This document shows positions 1 to 8,568 of a DNA stretch of 64,000 nt, piece by piece. The position numbers were made by a program, and so were the translations under genes. Where the stretch lies: the NCBI RefSeq assembly GCF_004348895.1, contig NZ_RRZK01000022.1, positions 46,415 through 110,414 of the forward strand, given 5' to 3'. The notes under the pieces are model-generated. The model was given only the letters and a program-made list of their open reading frames with translations, was not told where the DNA came from and ran no database searches. This DNA comes from Pseudomonas vancouverensis. GTDB lineage: Bacteria > Pseudomonadota > Gammaproteobacteria > Pseudomonadales > Pseudomonadaceae. How positions within the stretch are numbered: the first letter of the stretch is position 1; each line of letters opens with the position of its first letter.

Positions 1-674
1 ACGTGCGCCTGGCTCTCAAGCATGCGGTGGATCGCAAGACCATGCTCGAGACCATCCTCCACGGGCACGGTGAAGTGGCCAACGATCACCCGATCAGCTC
101 CGGCTACCGCTACTTCAACAAGGACCTGGCCCAGCGTGAATACGATCCGGACAAGGCGCGCTTCTATCTCAAACAGGCCGGGCTCGACAGCCTCAAGGTC
201 GACCTGAGTGCCGCCGATGCCGCGTTCGCCGGGGCGGTCGACACCGCCGTGCTGTTCAAGGAGCACGCGGCCAAGGCCGGTATCGACATCAACGTCGTGC
301 GTGAACCGAATGACGGCTACTGGAAAAACGTCTGGATGAAAAAGGCCTGGAGCATGGACTACTGGGGCGGCAAGCCCACGGCGGACTGGGCGTTTTCACT
401 GGTGTACGGCAAGGGCGCGAGCTGGAACGAAACCTTCTGGGATGACGAAGCGTTCAATTCGCTGCTGCTGTCGGCGCGCTCGGAACTCGATGACGGCAAA
501 CGCCGGCAAATGTACGGCGAGATGCAGGGCATCCTGCGCGACGACGGCGGCGCATTGATACCGCTGTTCGCCAACTACGTCGATGGCATCTCGCGGCGCA
601 TCGGTCACGACAAACTCGCCAGCAACTGGGACCTCGATGGTTTGCGTGCGGCTGAACGCTGGTGGTTCGCGTGA
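1..674 (+). CDS. Peptide ABC transporter substrate-binding protein (3' part)
   Basis: This is the C-terminal 223 residues or so of a periplasmic solute-binding protein of the SBP_bac_5 (DppA/OppA) family; the 5' end lies outside the window. The visible part contains the family's typical region starting RLALKHAVDRKTML, a YWGGKPTADWAFSLVY stretch, and a closing segment with repeated Trp and acidic residues. It is followed 55 bases later by two permeases and a double ATPase, so it supplies ligand to that importer. The ligand is probably a small peptide or peptide-like compound, but substrate cannot be read from this fragment. The first in-frame GTG at position 3 is internal, not a start. Confidence 0.88.
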   Translation, partial: VRLALKHAVDRKTMLETILHGHGEVANDHPISSGYRYFNKDLAQREYDPDKARFYLKQAGLDSLKVDLSAADAAFAGAVDTAVLFKEHAAKAGIDINVVREPNDGYWKNVWMKKAWSMDYWGGKPTADWAFSLVYGKGASWNETFWDDEAFNSLLLSARSELDDGKRRQMYGEMQGILRDDGGALIPLFANYVDGISRRIGHDKLASNWDLDGLRAAERWWFA

Positions 675-729
675 TCGGCCGGGGCGGTATGCGCCGCAAG
701 GCGCGCAGTGACCGTAGAAGGAGGGCAGC

Positions 730-1686
730 ATGAACAAGATCAGCACCCTGTTGGCCCAGCGTCTGGCGCTGGGCTTGCTCAGCCTGTGGTTTGTCTCGGT
801 GATCATCTTGCTCGGGGTGGATTTCCTCCCCGGCGACATCGCCACGGAAATCCTCGGCCAGTCGGCCACCCCCGAAGCGGTCGCCGCGTTTCGCCAGGCG
901 CTGGGCCTCGATCAACCGCTGCACATTCGCTACATCCATTGGTTGGGGGCCTTTGTGCAGGGTGACTTCGGCAGCTCGCTGGCCAACGGTCGGCAGATTG
1001 CCGAGTTGCTCGGCAGCCGCTTGCTCAACACCCTGTTCCTGGCCTCGGTGACGGCGGTGATCGCTGTGCCGCTGGCCCTCGGGCTGGGGTTTCTGGCCGC
1101 GATCTACCGTAACGGCTTTTTCGACCGGATGATCAACAGCGCCACGCTGACGTTCATATCCTTCCCCGAGTTTTTCCTCGCCTACCTGCTGATCCTGCTG
1201 TTCTCGGTCAAGGCCGGCTGGCTGCCCAGCCTGGCCAATGTCGATCCGTCCCAGCCGCTGTTCGAGCGGGTCTATCGGGTGATCCTGCCGGCGCTGACCC
1301 TGACCCTGGTGGTCACCGCGCACATGATGCGCATGACCCGAGCGGCCATCATCAACCTGCTGGCCAGCCCCTACATCGAAATGGCCACCCTCAAGGGCGT
1401 GCCGCGCTGGCGGGTGATCCTGACCCACGCCTTGCCCAACGCCTGGGCGCCGATCATCAACGTCATCGTGCTCAACCTGGCGTACCTGATCGTTGGCGTG
1501 GTGGTGGTCGAGGTGGTCTTCGTCTATCCGGGCATGGGCCAGTTGATGGTCGACTCGGTGAAAAAACGCGACATGCCCGTGGTCCAGGCCTGCAGCCTGG
1601 TGTTCGCGGCCACCTACATCCTGCTCAACCTGACGGCGGATGTGTTGTCGGTCCTGACCAACCCACGGCTGAGGCATCCAAAATGA
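730..1686 (+). CDS. Peptide ABC transporter permease (DppB/OppB type)
   Basis: 318-residue inner-membrane permease of the BPD_transp_1 family. It has an N-terminal helix (about 8-30), the short periplasmic region typical of DppB proteins with the sequence FGSSLANGR, then five or so further hydrophobic segments. The EAA cytoplasmic loop is seen as EMATLKGVPRWRVILTHALPNAWAPI near residues 215-240. The ATG is preceded by a strong AAGGAGGG site at about 717-724. Its stop overlaps the next gene by ATGA, as in an operon encoding both permeases of one importer. Confidence 0.92.
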   Translation: MNKISTLLAQRLALGLLSLWFVSVIILLGVDFLPGDIATEILGQSATPEAVAAFRQALGLDQPLHIRYIHWLGAFVQGDFGSSLANGRQIAELLGSRLLNTLFLASVTAVIAVPLALGLGFLAAIYRNGFFDRMINSATLTFISFPEFFLAYLLILLFSVKAGWLPSLANVDPSQPLFERVYRVILPALTLTLVVTAHMMRMTRAAIINLLASPYIEMATLKGVPRWRVILTHALPNAWAPIINVIVLNLAYLIVGVVVVEVVFVYPGMGQLMVDSVKKRDMPVVQACSLVFAATYILLNLTADVLSVLTNPRLRHPK

Positions 1687-2591
1687 CCAAGCCAACCATG
1701 AACATCGGGGCACCGGGCATGACTGCCGTGCTGGAACCTTCTTCACAAACGAACCTGCGCCAGCGCCTGTGGCGCGGATTGCGCTCGGCGCCGTGGACCG
1801 CGCGCCTGGGCATGCTGGTGATCGTGCTCTATACCCTGGGGGCGATCTTCGCACCGTGGCTGACGCCCTACGGCGAGTCGCAGGTGGTGGCGCAAGCCTT
1901 CGAACCCTGGGGCCCGCAGTTCCTGCTGGGCACCGACAATCTGGGCCGCGACATGCTCACCCGTCTGCTTTACGGCGGGCGCAATACCATCGGCATCGTC
2001 GCCCTGGCCACCTGCCTGGCGTTTCTGCTCGGCGGCGCAGCAGGCTTGCTGGCCGCAGCGCGGGGCGGCTGGGTCGACCAGATCCTGTCGCGGGTGGTCG
2101 ACGTGTTGATGGCCATCCCGCAACTGATTTTCGCCCTGATGCTGCTGACGCTGTTCGGCACCTCGATCCCGACGCTGATCATCATCATTGCCGTGCTCGA
2201 TTCGACGCGGGTGTTCCGCCTGACTCGCGCAGTCGCCAGTAACGTCGCGGTGATGGATTTCGTCGAAGTGGCGCGGCTGCGTGGCGAGGGCAACCTGTGG
2301 ATCATGTTCCGCGAGATCCTGCCCAACATCATGGCGCCGCTGGTGGCCGAGTTCGGCCTGCGCTTCTGCTTCACCTTCCTGTTCATCAGCGCCCTGAGTT
2401 TTCTCGGCCTGGGCATCCAGCCGCCGACGGCGGACTGGGGCTCGATGGTGCGGGACAACGCGACGCTGATTTCCTACGGCGACATCACGCCCCTGTTGCC
2501 CGCGGCGGCCATTGCGCTGCTGACCATCGGGGTCAACTTTGTCGTGGACTGGTTCCTGCATCTGACGAGTGGCCTGCGCGATGACCAATGA
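1683..2591 (+). CDS. Peptide ABC transporter permease (DppC/OppC type)
   Basis: 302-residue partner permease. The N-terminal OppC_N region (about 25-75) ends with the LLGTDNLGRDMLTRLLYGGR signature of DppC-like subunits, followed by five membrane helices and an EAA loop (DFVEVARLRGEGNLWIMFRE). The C-terminus carries the family motif FLGLGIQPPTADWG. The start overlaps the stop of the preceding permease by four bases. A slightly later ATG (1701 or 1719) is possible because the first 20 residues are not conserved in appearance. It should form the heterodimeric channel with the upstream permease. Confidence 0.9.
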   Translation: MTKPTMNIGAPGMTAVLEPSSQTNLRQRLWRGLRSAPWTARLGMLVIVLYTLGAIFAPWLTPYGESQVVAQAFEPWGPQFLLGTDNLGRDMLTRLLYGGRNTIGIVALATCLAFLLGGAAGLLAAARGGWVDQILSRVVDVLMAIPQLIFALMLLTLFGTSIPTLIIIIAVLDSTRVFRLTRAVASNVAVMDFVEVARLRGEGNLWIMFREILPNIMAPLVAEFGLRFCFTFLFISALSFLGLGIQPPTADWGSMVRDNATLISYGDITPLLPAAAIALLTIGVNFVVDWFLHLTSGLRDDQ

Positions 2592-4224
2592 AAACCACAA
2601 GCACACCCCACGGGAAACGCTGCTGACCATCACCGACCTGCACATCGAGGCGCAGAGCGGGGGCGGCTGGCAGGAGATCGTCAAAGGCATCGACCTGGAA
2701 CTGCATCGCGGCGAGATTCTCGGCCTGATCGGCGAGTCCGGCGCGGGCAAGTCGACCCTGGGCCTGGCGGCGATGGGTTTCGAACGGCCGGGATGCCGTA
2801 TCACTCAAGGCTCGATCGTCTTCGATGGCACCGACCTTACGCAGGCACCTCAAGAGGACAAGCTGAAACTCTGGGGCTCACGGATAGCCTACGTCGCCCA
2901 ATCGGCGGCCGCCGCGTTCAACCCGGCGCACAACCTGATCGACCAGTACGTCGAAACCGCAGTGCTGCACAACGTGCTCAGCGAAGAACAGGCGCGAGCC
3001 GATGCCGTCGAGATGTATCGACGCCTGCGCCTGCCTGACCCGGAACAGATCGGCTTTCGTTACCCGCATCAGGTCTCCGGCGGGCAACTGCAACGGGCGA
3101 TGACCGCCATGGCCATGGCGTGCCGGCCGGACCTGATCATCTTCGACGAGCCGACCACGGCGCTCGACGTCACCACCCAGGTGGAGGTACTGGCGGCGAT
3201 TCGTGATGTGGTCGAACAGTTCGGTACGGCGGCGATCTACATCACCCACGACCTGGCGGTGGTCGCACAGATGGCCGACCGGATCATGGTGCTGCGCCAC
3301 GGCAACACCGTTGAAGAGGCCGAAACGGCGCAGATGCTCAGCGCGCCGCAGATGGACTACACCAAGACGCTGTGGGCCGTGCGTGAGTTGTGCCATCAAC
3401 CGAAGACTTTCGCCAAAGCAGCACCGGTACTGAAACTGCAAGGGATACAGGCCGGCTACGGTGGGCTGCCGATCCTCCACGATATTTCCCTTGAAGTGCC
3501 CAAAGGCGCGACGGTGGCGGTGGTTGGCGAGTCGGGTTCCGGCAAATCGACTGTGGCCCGTGTGCTGACCGGCTTGTTGCCGGCGAGTCAGGGGCAACTG
3601 CATTTCGACGGGCAAGTCCTGCCGCTGGATTACCGCCAGCGCAGCCGCGACACCTTGCGGCACATCCAGATGATCTACCAGATGCCCGACACCGCGCTCA
3701 ATCCGCGTCAACGGGTCCGTGACTTCCTCGGCAGGCCGCTGGAGTTCTACCTGGGGCTGACCGGCAAGGCTAAAGAGGCACGCATCCATCAATTGCTCGA
3801 ACAGATCGAACTGTCGCCGGCACGGATCATCGACCGGTATCCCGGCGAACTGTCCGGCGGGCAGAAGCAGCGAATCTGCATTGCCCGGGCCTTGGCCGCC
3901 GAGCCCAAGGTCATCATCTGCGATGAAGTGACCTCGGCGCTGGACCAGATCGTCGCCAAGGGTATTCTGCAATTACTCGAGCGCTTGCAGGAGCAGTTGG
4001 GCATTTCCTACCTGTTCATCACCCACGACATCGAAACGGTGAAAGGCATCGCCGACCAGGTGGTGGTGATGCACAAGGGGCGGATTGTCGAGCAGGGGCC
4101 AATTGCCCAGGTCTTCAGCCCGCCGCACCACGACTACACGGCGAAACTGCTCGCGTCGGTTCCGCAAATGGACCCCGAGTGGTTGACCCGCCGACTGGCC
4201 GAACGCGTGCCGGGCACTGTCTGA
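2581..4224 (+). CDS. Peptide ABC transporter, fused double ATP-binding protein
   Basis: 547-residue cytoplasmic ATPase with two complete ABC domains in tandem (about 15-265 and 285-540), equivalent to DppD and DppF in one chain. Walker A sequences are GESGAGKST and GESGSGKST; signature motifs are VSGGQLQRA and LSGGQKQR; Walker B regions read LIIFDEPTTALD and VIICDEVTSALD. The second Walker B region has VTSALD where PTSALD is usual, common in this subfamily. The chosen ATG (2581) overlaps the stop of the upstream permease. It energises the importer encoded immediately upstream. Confidence 0.92.
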   Translation: MTNENHKHTPRETLLTITDLHIEAQSGGGWQEIVKGIDLELHRGEILGLIGESGAGKSTLGLAAMGFERPGCRITQGSIVFDGTDLTQAPQEDKLKLWGSRIAYVAQSAAAAFNPAHNLIDQYVETAVLHNVLSEEQARADAVEMYRRLRLPDPEQIGFRYPHQVSGGQLQRAMTAMAMACRPDLIIFDEPTTALDVTTQVEVLAAIRDVVEQFGTAAIYITHDLAVVAQMADRIMVLRHGNTVEEAETAQMLSAPQMDYTKTLWAVRELCHQPKTFAKAAPVLKLQGIQAGYGGLPILHDISLEVPKGATVAVVGESGSGKSTVARVLTGLLPASQGQLHFDGQVLPLDYRQRSRDTLRHIQMIYQMPDTALNPRQRVRDFLGRPLEFYLGLTGKAKEARIHQLLEQIELSPARIIDRYPGELSGGQKQRICIARALAAEPKVIICDEVTSALDQIVAKGILQLLERLQEQLGISYLFITHDIETVKGIADQVVVMHKGRIVEQGPIAQVFSPPHHDYTAKLLASVPQMDPEWLTRRLAERVPGTV

Positions 4225-4246
4225 ACTTTCCAAAGGAAACCGAACC

Positions 4247-4669
4247 ATGCACAGCAAAGCGGTACTGACACAGACTGAGGTTTCACTCATCGTCCAGGCA
4301 GCACGGGCAGAGGCCCAACGCAATCAGTGGGCGGTGACCATTGCCGTGGCTGACGACGGCGGCCATCCACTGGCGTTGGAGCGCCTGGACGGCTGCGCGC
4401 CGGTCAGCGCCTACATTGCCACCGAGAAGGCGCGCACGGCGGCCCTCGGCCGTCGGGAAAGCAAGGCCTACGAAGACATGATCAACGGCGGGCGCACGGC
4501 GTTTTTGTCGGTACCGGTGCTCAGCGCCACCCTCGAAGGTGGCGTGCCGATCCATGTGGCGGGGCAGGTGGTGGGCGCTATCGGTGTTTCCGGAGTCAAG
4601 CCGGAACAGGATGCGCAGATTGCCAGGGCCGGCGCCGCTGCACTGGCGCATTTGTCCGAGCCCACTTGA
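4247..4669 (+). CDS. GlcG/HbpS-like heme-binding family protein
   Basis: 140-residue protein of the GlcG/HbpS (DUF336) family, seen in the pattern ADDGGHPLALERLDG, ATEKARTAALGRRES and the C-terminal GGVPIHVAGQVVGAIGVSG. Members are small, stable octameric proteins, some heme-binding, that often accompany glycolate, cobalamin or uptake operons; their biochemical role is unsettled. It has a GGAA-containing ribosome site and sits 22 bases behind the importer ATPase, so it is probably co-transcribed with it and may be linked to the metabolism of the imported compound. Confidence 0.85.
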   Translation: MHSKAVLTQTEVSLIVQAARAEAQRNQWAVTIAVADDGGHPLALERLDGCAPVSAYIATEKARTAALGRRESKAYEDMINGGRTAFLSVPVLSATLEGGVPIHVAGQVVGAIGVSGVKPEQDAQIARAGAAALAHLSEPT

Positions 4670-4678
4670 TCTGCTGAG

Positions 4679-5962
4679 TCAAAGGCTCAGGCGCAACGCC
4701 AGTGCCGACAGGGTGATCAGCAGAATCGGCACGGTCAGGACCACACCGACCTTGAAGTAGTAGCCCCAGGTGATCCTGATGCCCTTGCGCGCCAGCACAT
4801 GCAGCCAGAGCAGGGTGGCCAGGCTGCCAATGGGGGTGATTTTCGGCCCGAGGTCAGAGCCGATGACGTTGGCGTAGATCATTGCTTCGCGCACGACGCC
4901 GCTGACATCGCTGGCCTGGATCGACAGGGCGCCGATCAATACCGTCGGCAGGTTGTTCATCACCGATGACAGCAGCGCCGTGAGCACGCCCGTGCCCAGG
5001 GTCGCGGCCCAGAGACCGGAATCGGCCAGACGATTGAGGAGCAGGGTGAGGTAGGCGGTCAGCCCGGCATTTTTCAGCCCGTACACCACCAGGTACATGC
5101 CCAGGGAAAAGATCACGATCTGCCAGGGCGCTTCGCGCATTACCCGACGGGTTGAAATAACGTGGCCGCGCGCCGCCACCGCAAACAGCAGCGCCGCGCA
5201 GACCGCGGCGATGGCGCTGACCGGAATCCCCAGCGGTTCCAGTGCAAACATGCCCACCAGCAACAGGCCCAGCACCACCCAGCCGACGCGGAAGGTCGCC
5301 GGATCACGCACGGCGCGCCGCGGGTCCTGCAAGTCTTCCAGTGAGTATTGGCGTGGAATGTCGCGGCGGAAAAACCCGTACAGCACCACCAGTGTCGCGG
5401 CCACGGCAACGAAGTTGACCGGCACCATGACCCAGGCGTACTGGCTGAAGCCCAAGCCGAAATAGTCGGCCGAAACGATGTTGACCAGGTTCGACACCAC
5501 CAGCGGCAGGCTGGCCGTGTCGGCGATAAACCCGGCGGCCATGACGAAGGCGAGGGTCGAGGCCGGCGAAAAACGCAGGGCCAGCAGAATGGAAATCACG
5601 ATAGGGGTGAGGATCAGCGCCGCGCCGTCGTTGGCAAACAACGCGGAAACCGCCGCCCCGAGCAGGATCGTGAAGACGAACAGGCGGCGGCCATCGCCCT
5701 TGGCCCAGCGCGCCACATGCAAGGCCGCCCACTGGAAGAAACCGGCCTCATCGAGCAGCAAGCTGATGATGATCAACGCGATGAAGGTGCCGGTGGCATT
5801 CCAGACAATGCCCCAGACCACGGGTATGTCCTGCAGAGTCACCACACCGGCCAGCAAGGCCACGATTGCGCCCAGTGCAGCGCTCCAGCCAACGCCGAGG
5901 CCCTTGGGCTGCCAGATGACCAGCACCATGGTGAACAGGAAAATACTGAGGGCAATGAGCAT
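4679..5962 (-). CDS. arsB: Arsenite efflux permease ArsB
   Basis: 427-residue polytopic membrane protein that closely follows the ArsB family from end to end: [14 protein letters not shown] at the N-terminus, [62 protein letters not shown], and [20 protein letters not shown] near the C-terminus. About twelve membrane helices are visible. It exports arsenite and antimonite using the proton gradient, or ATP if an ArsA is present. No arsR, arsC or arsH is adjacent, so this is an orphan copy. It is transcribed away from the alcohol dehydrogenase across a divergent 197-bp gap. Confidence 0.93.
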   Translation of the reverse strand: MLIALSIFLFTMVLVIWQPKGLGVGWSAALGAIVALLAGVVTLQDIPVVWGIVWNATGTFIALIIISLLLDEAGFFQWAALHVARWAKGDGRRLFVFTILLGAAVSALFANDGAALILTPIVISILLALRFSPASTLAFVMAAGFIADTASLPLVVSNLVNIVSADYFGLGFSQYAWVMVPVNFVAVAATLVVLYGFFRRDIPRQYSLEDLQDPRRAVRDPATFRVGWVVLGLLLVGMFALEPLGIPVSAIAAVCAALLFAVAARGHVISTRRVMREAPWQIVIFSLGMYLVVYGLKNAGLTAYLTLLLNRLADSGLWAATLGTGVLTALLSSVMNNLPTVLIGALSIQASDVSGVVREAMIYANVIGSDLGPKITPIGSLATLLWLHVLARKGIRITWGYYFKVGVVLTVPILLITLSALALRLSL

Positions 5963-6159
5963 ATCGGGATTCGGCTACCGGCAAGGTCGAGCGTGGGAAT
6001 GTACGGATATCCAGCTGCCGCGTGCAACTGCTGAATAAATGGCGGGGCATGAAGCTTGTGTGACAGCGCGTCAGAGCGCGGCGAACCTCTGATCGGACAA
6101 CAAGGCAGAACCTCGATTACCTGCTGAACTCAACCGCAGTTCACACAGGAGGATTCATC

Positions 6160-7233
6160 ATGGCCACCATGAAAGCGGCAATCTTCGTTGAAAAGAACCG
6201 CATCGTGCTCGACGACAAACCGATACCGGAAGTCGGCCCGCTCGATGCACTGGTGCGCATTACCACCACCACCATCTGCGGCACCGACGTGCATATCCTG
6301 CGCGGGGAGTATCCGGTCGCCAAAGGGCTGACCGTGGGTCACGAGCCGGTAGGGGTCATTGAAAAGCTGGGCTCCCAGGTGCGCGGCTTCAGCGAAGGGC
6401 AACGGGTGATTGCCGGCGCCATTACCCCCAGCGGGCAGAGTTACGCGTGCCTGTGCGGCTGCGGCTCCCAGGACGGCCCCGACACGCGACACGGCTTTCG
6501 CGCCACCGGTGGCTGGAAGTTCGGCAACATCATCGACGGTTGCCAGGCCGAGTACGTGCTGGTGCCGGATGCCCTGGCCAACCTCTGCCCTATCCCGGAC
6601 GGCCTCAGCGACGAACAGGTGTTGATGTGCCCGGACATCATGTCCACCGGCTTTTCCGGCGCCGAGCGCGCCAATGTCGAGATCGGCGATAGCGTGGTGG
6701 TGTTCGCCCTCGGCCCCATCGGGCTCTGCGCTGTGGCCGGTGCACGCCTCAAGGGCGCGACCACCATCATTGGTGTCGACGCGGTGGCCGAGCGCATGAC
6801 CGTGGCGAAAAAACTGGGCGCCACCCATGTGGTCAACTTCAAGGACGGCGACGTGGTCGAGCAGATCATGGCGCTGACCGATGGCCGTGGCGTCGATGTC
6901 TCGATCGAAGCCCTCGGCACCCAGGGTACTTTCGAATCTGCGTTGCGTGTGCTGCGCCCCGGCGGTCGGCTGTCCAGCCTCGGGGTGTATTCCAGTGACC
7001 TGCGTATTCCGCTGGATGCATTCGCCGCCGGGCTGGGCGACTACAGCATCATCACCACGCTGTGCCCGGGCGGCAAAGAACGTATGCGCCGGTTGATGGC
7101 GGTGGTCGACAGCGGGGGCGTGGACCTGTCGCCCCTGGTGACGCACCACTACAAGCTGGAAGACATCGAGGCGGCGTATGACCTGTTTGCCCATCAGCGC
7201 GATGGCGTGATGAAAATAGCCATTACCCCTTGA
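6160..7233 (+). CDS. Zinc-dependent alcohol dehydrogenase (secondary-alcohol type)
   Basis: 357-residue medium-chain dehydrogenase/reductase. The catalytic zinc ligands can be seen as Cys in TTICGTDVHIL, His-Glu in VGHEPVGVIE, and Asp in CPDIMSTGFSGAE. The overall look (short N-terminus, no structural-zinc four-Cys loop, MSTGF motif) resembles NADP-dependent isopropanol/sec-alcohol dehydrogenases. A Rossmann segment VVVFALGPIGLCAVAGARLKG lies at about residues 180-200. A strong AGGAGG at 6147-6152 precedes the ATG. It stands alone as a unit divergent from arsB; the substrate is probably a small secondary alcohol or aldehyde. Confidence 0.9.
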   Translation: MATMKAAIFVEKNRIVLDDKPIPEVGPLDALVRITTTTICGTDVHILRGEYPVAKGLTVGHEPVGVIEKLGSQVRGFSEGQRVIAGAITPSGQSYACLCGCGSQDGPDTRHGFRATGGWKFGNIIDGCQAEYVLVPDALANLCPIPDGLSDEQVLMCPDIMSTGFSGAERANVEIGDSVVVFALGPIGLCAVAGARLKGATTIIGVDAVAERMTVAKKLGATHVVNFKDGDVVEQIMALTDGRGVDVSIEALGTQGTFESALRVLRPGGRLSSLGVYSSDLRIPLDAFAAGLGDYSIITTLCPGGKERMRRLMAVVDSGGVDLSPLVTHHYKLEDIEAAYDLFAHQRDGVMKIAITP

Positions 7234-7383
7234 TCACCTCGGCAGGGTTGGTTGGCCTGCGGCTGTACTGCAGGTCACCCAGCCCTGGTCCTGGTCGCAT
7301 AAATTTGAAATGCAGCGCGATGCTCGCCAGAATCCCCCGGTTCGGCCATCAGGCCGCACATCGGCGGTGAGAAGGAAGGGCAG

Positions 7384-8079
7384 TTGAACGAACAGACATT
7401 GTCCATGCGCCTGGAGCGCGTGGCCGCACACATACCGGCAGGCGCACACCTGGCCGATATCGGCTCCGATCACGGCTACCTGCCGGTGGCGCTCATGCGT
7501 CGTGGGGTGATTGCGGCTGCCGTGGCGGGTGAGGTTGCACTGACGCCATTCAACGCAGCCACCCGCACCGTGCATGAAAATGCCCTCGAACAGCAAATCA
7601 CTGTGCGCCTGGCCAATGGACTGGATGCCATTGAACCGGGCGACGGCATCACCGCCGTCAGCCTCTGTGGCATGGGTGGCGAGACCATTCGTGACATCCT
7701 TGAGAGCGGCAAGGCTCGCCTGAGCGGCCTGGAGCGTCTGATCCTGCAACCCAACGGCGGCGAGCAGCCATTGCGTCAGTGGTTGATGGACAACGACTAC
7801 CGCATCCTCTGCGAAGAGGTGCTGCGGGAAAACCGTTTCGACTATGAAATCATCGTCGCCGAGCGTGGCGACCCGGTGTCGTACACCGAGCAGGAGCTGT
7901 ACTTCGGCCCGTTGCAGATGCAAGCACGTACGGCGGCATTTCTCGGCAAATGGCAGCGCAGGCTGCGACAGAAACAAAAGACCCTGGCGCATCTCACACG
8001 GGCAAACACTGCCGTGCCTGAAGAGAAACGCCAAGAGCTGGTCCGGCAGACAGGCTGGATCACCGCGCTGTTGGGTTGA
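7384..8079 (+). CDS. trmK: tRNA (adenine(22)-N(1))-methyltransferase TrmK
   Basis: 231-residue SAM-dependent methyltransferase. The N-terminal Rossmann domain has the motif HLADIGSDHGYLPVAL (about 21-36) and later the TrmK hallmarks SLCGMGGETIRDIL and LILQPNGGEQPLRQWL, followed by a C-terminal coiled-coil helical region. TrmK methylates N1 of adenine 22 in tRNA. The start is TTG at 7384, chosen because AAGGAAGGG lies 5-12 bases upstream; the first ATG (7405) would lose the start of the conserved helix and lacks a ribosome site. Confidence 0.87.
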   Translation: MNEQTLSMRLERVAAHIPAGAHLADIGSDHGYLPVALMRRGVIAAAVAGEVALTPFNAATRTVHENALEQQITVRLANGLDAIEPGDGITAVSLCGMGGETIRDILESGKARLSGLERLILQPNGGEQPLRQWLMDNDYRILCEEVLRENRFDYEIIVAERGDPVSYTEQELYFGPLQMQARTAAFLGKWQRRLRQKQKTLAHLTRANTAVPEEKRQELVRQTGWITALLG

Positions 8080-8446
8080 ACGAACCCTTGGTACAGATGA
8101 AAAAGCGTCGAGCAGGGCGGGGATAACACCTGCGCAATCGGGGAGTCGCCTGCGCATTCGGGGAAGCTGGCAAGCACGGCAATAGCTAGGTTAGGGGCCA
8201 CCCAATAACAAGACCTTGCTACAGGAAGGCTTATGTATCTCTCGGTGCGCACCACCTTTCGTTTTTGAGTCGACTAAGGGAAACCTTTAGCCGACTGCAC
8301 GAATACCCCTCAATGGATGCTGTTCATCTTGATACCGATAAGGCGTCTGCTGACTTACCTTGCATAGGCAACCTGCGTGCCGGCAGCGCGAGCCGCTTTA
8401 TTGCGTCCGCCTGGCGATGACACCCATAACAATAAGAGGCCAGACC
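8080..8446. other. Intergenic region upstream of the MFS gene
   Basis: 367 bases with no convincing protein signal on either strand. It has two near-identical short stretches in tandem (TGCGCAATCGGGGAGTCGCC and TGCGCATTCGGGGAAGCTGG, around 8131-8171) and an AT-richer stretch near 8260-8290 containing an imperfect inverted repeat (CTAAGGGAAACCTTTAG). The region probably holds the promoter for the small ORF and MFS gene downstream; no promoter could be assigned with confidence. Confidence 0.4.
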
Positions 8447-8542
8447 ATGTTCAAAGCCGTCACCCCCGATGTTCCTTATGCCATCCGCCTTTGCGGGGCA
8501 GAAAACTGCTGTTCACCCTCGTGCCGCATAACGCGCACGTGA
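8447..8542 (+). CDS. Possible 31-residue leader ORF or gene remnant
   Basis: An ATG with a reasonable AATAAGAGG site opens a 31-codon frame (MFKAVTPDVPYAIR..., rich in Cys near the end) that ends 27 bases before the MFS start codon. It could be a leader peptide or the first codons of a decayed gene whose ribosome site survived. No homologous family is recognised. The composition (four Cys in the last 15 residues) does not look like a selected protein tail, so a remnant is the more likely reading. Confidence 0.25.
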   Translation: MFKAVTPDVPYAIRLCGAENCCSPSCRITRT

Positions 8543-8568
8543 ATGGATTTCATAAGGAGCAAACACCC

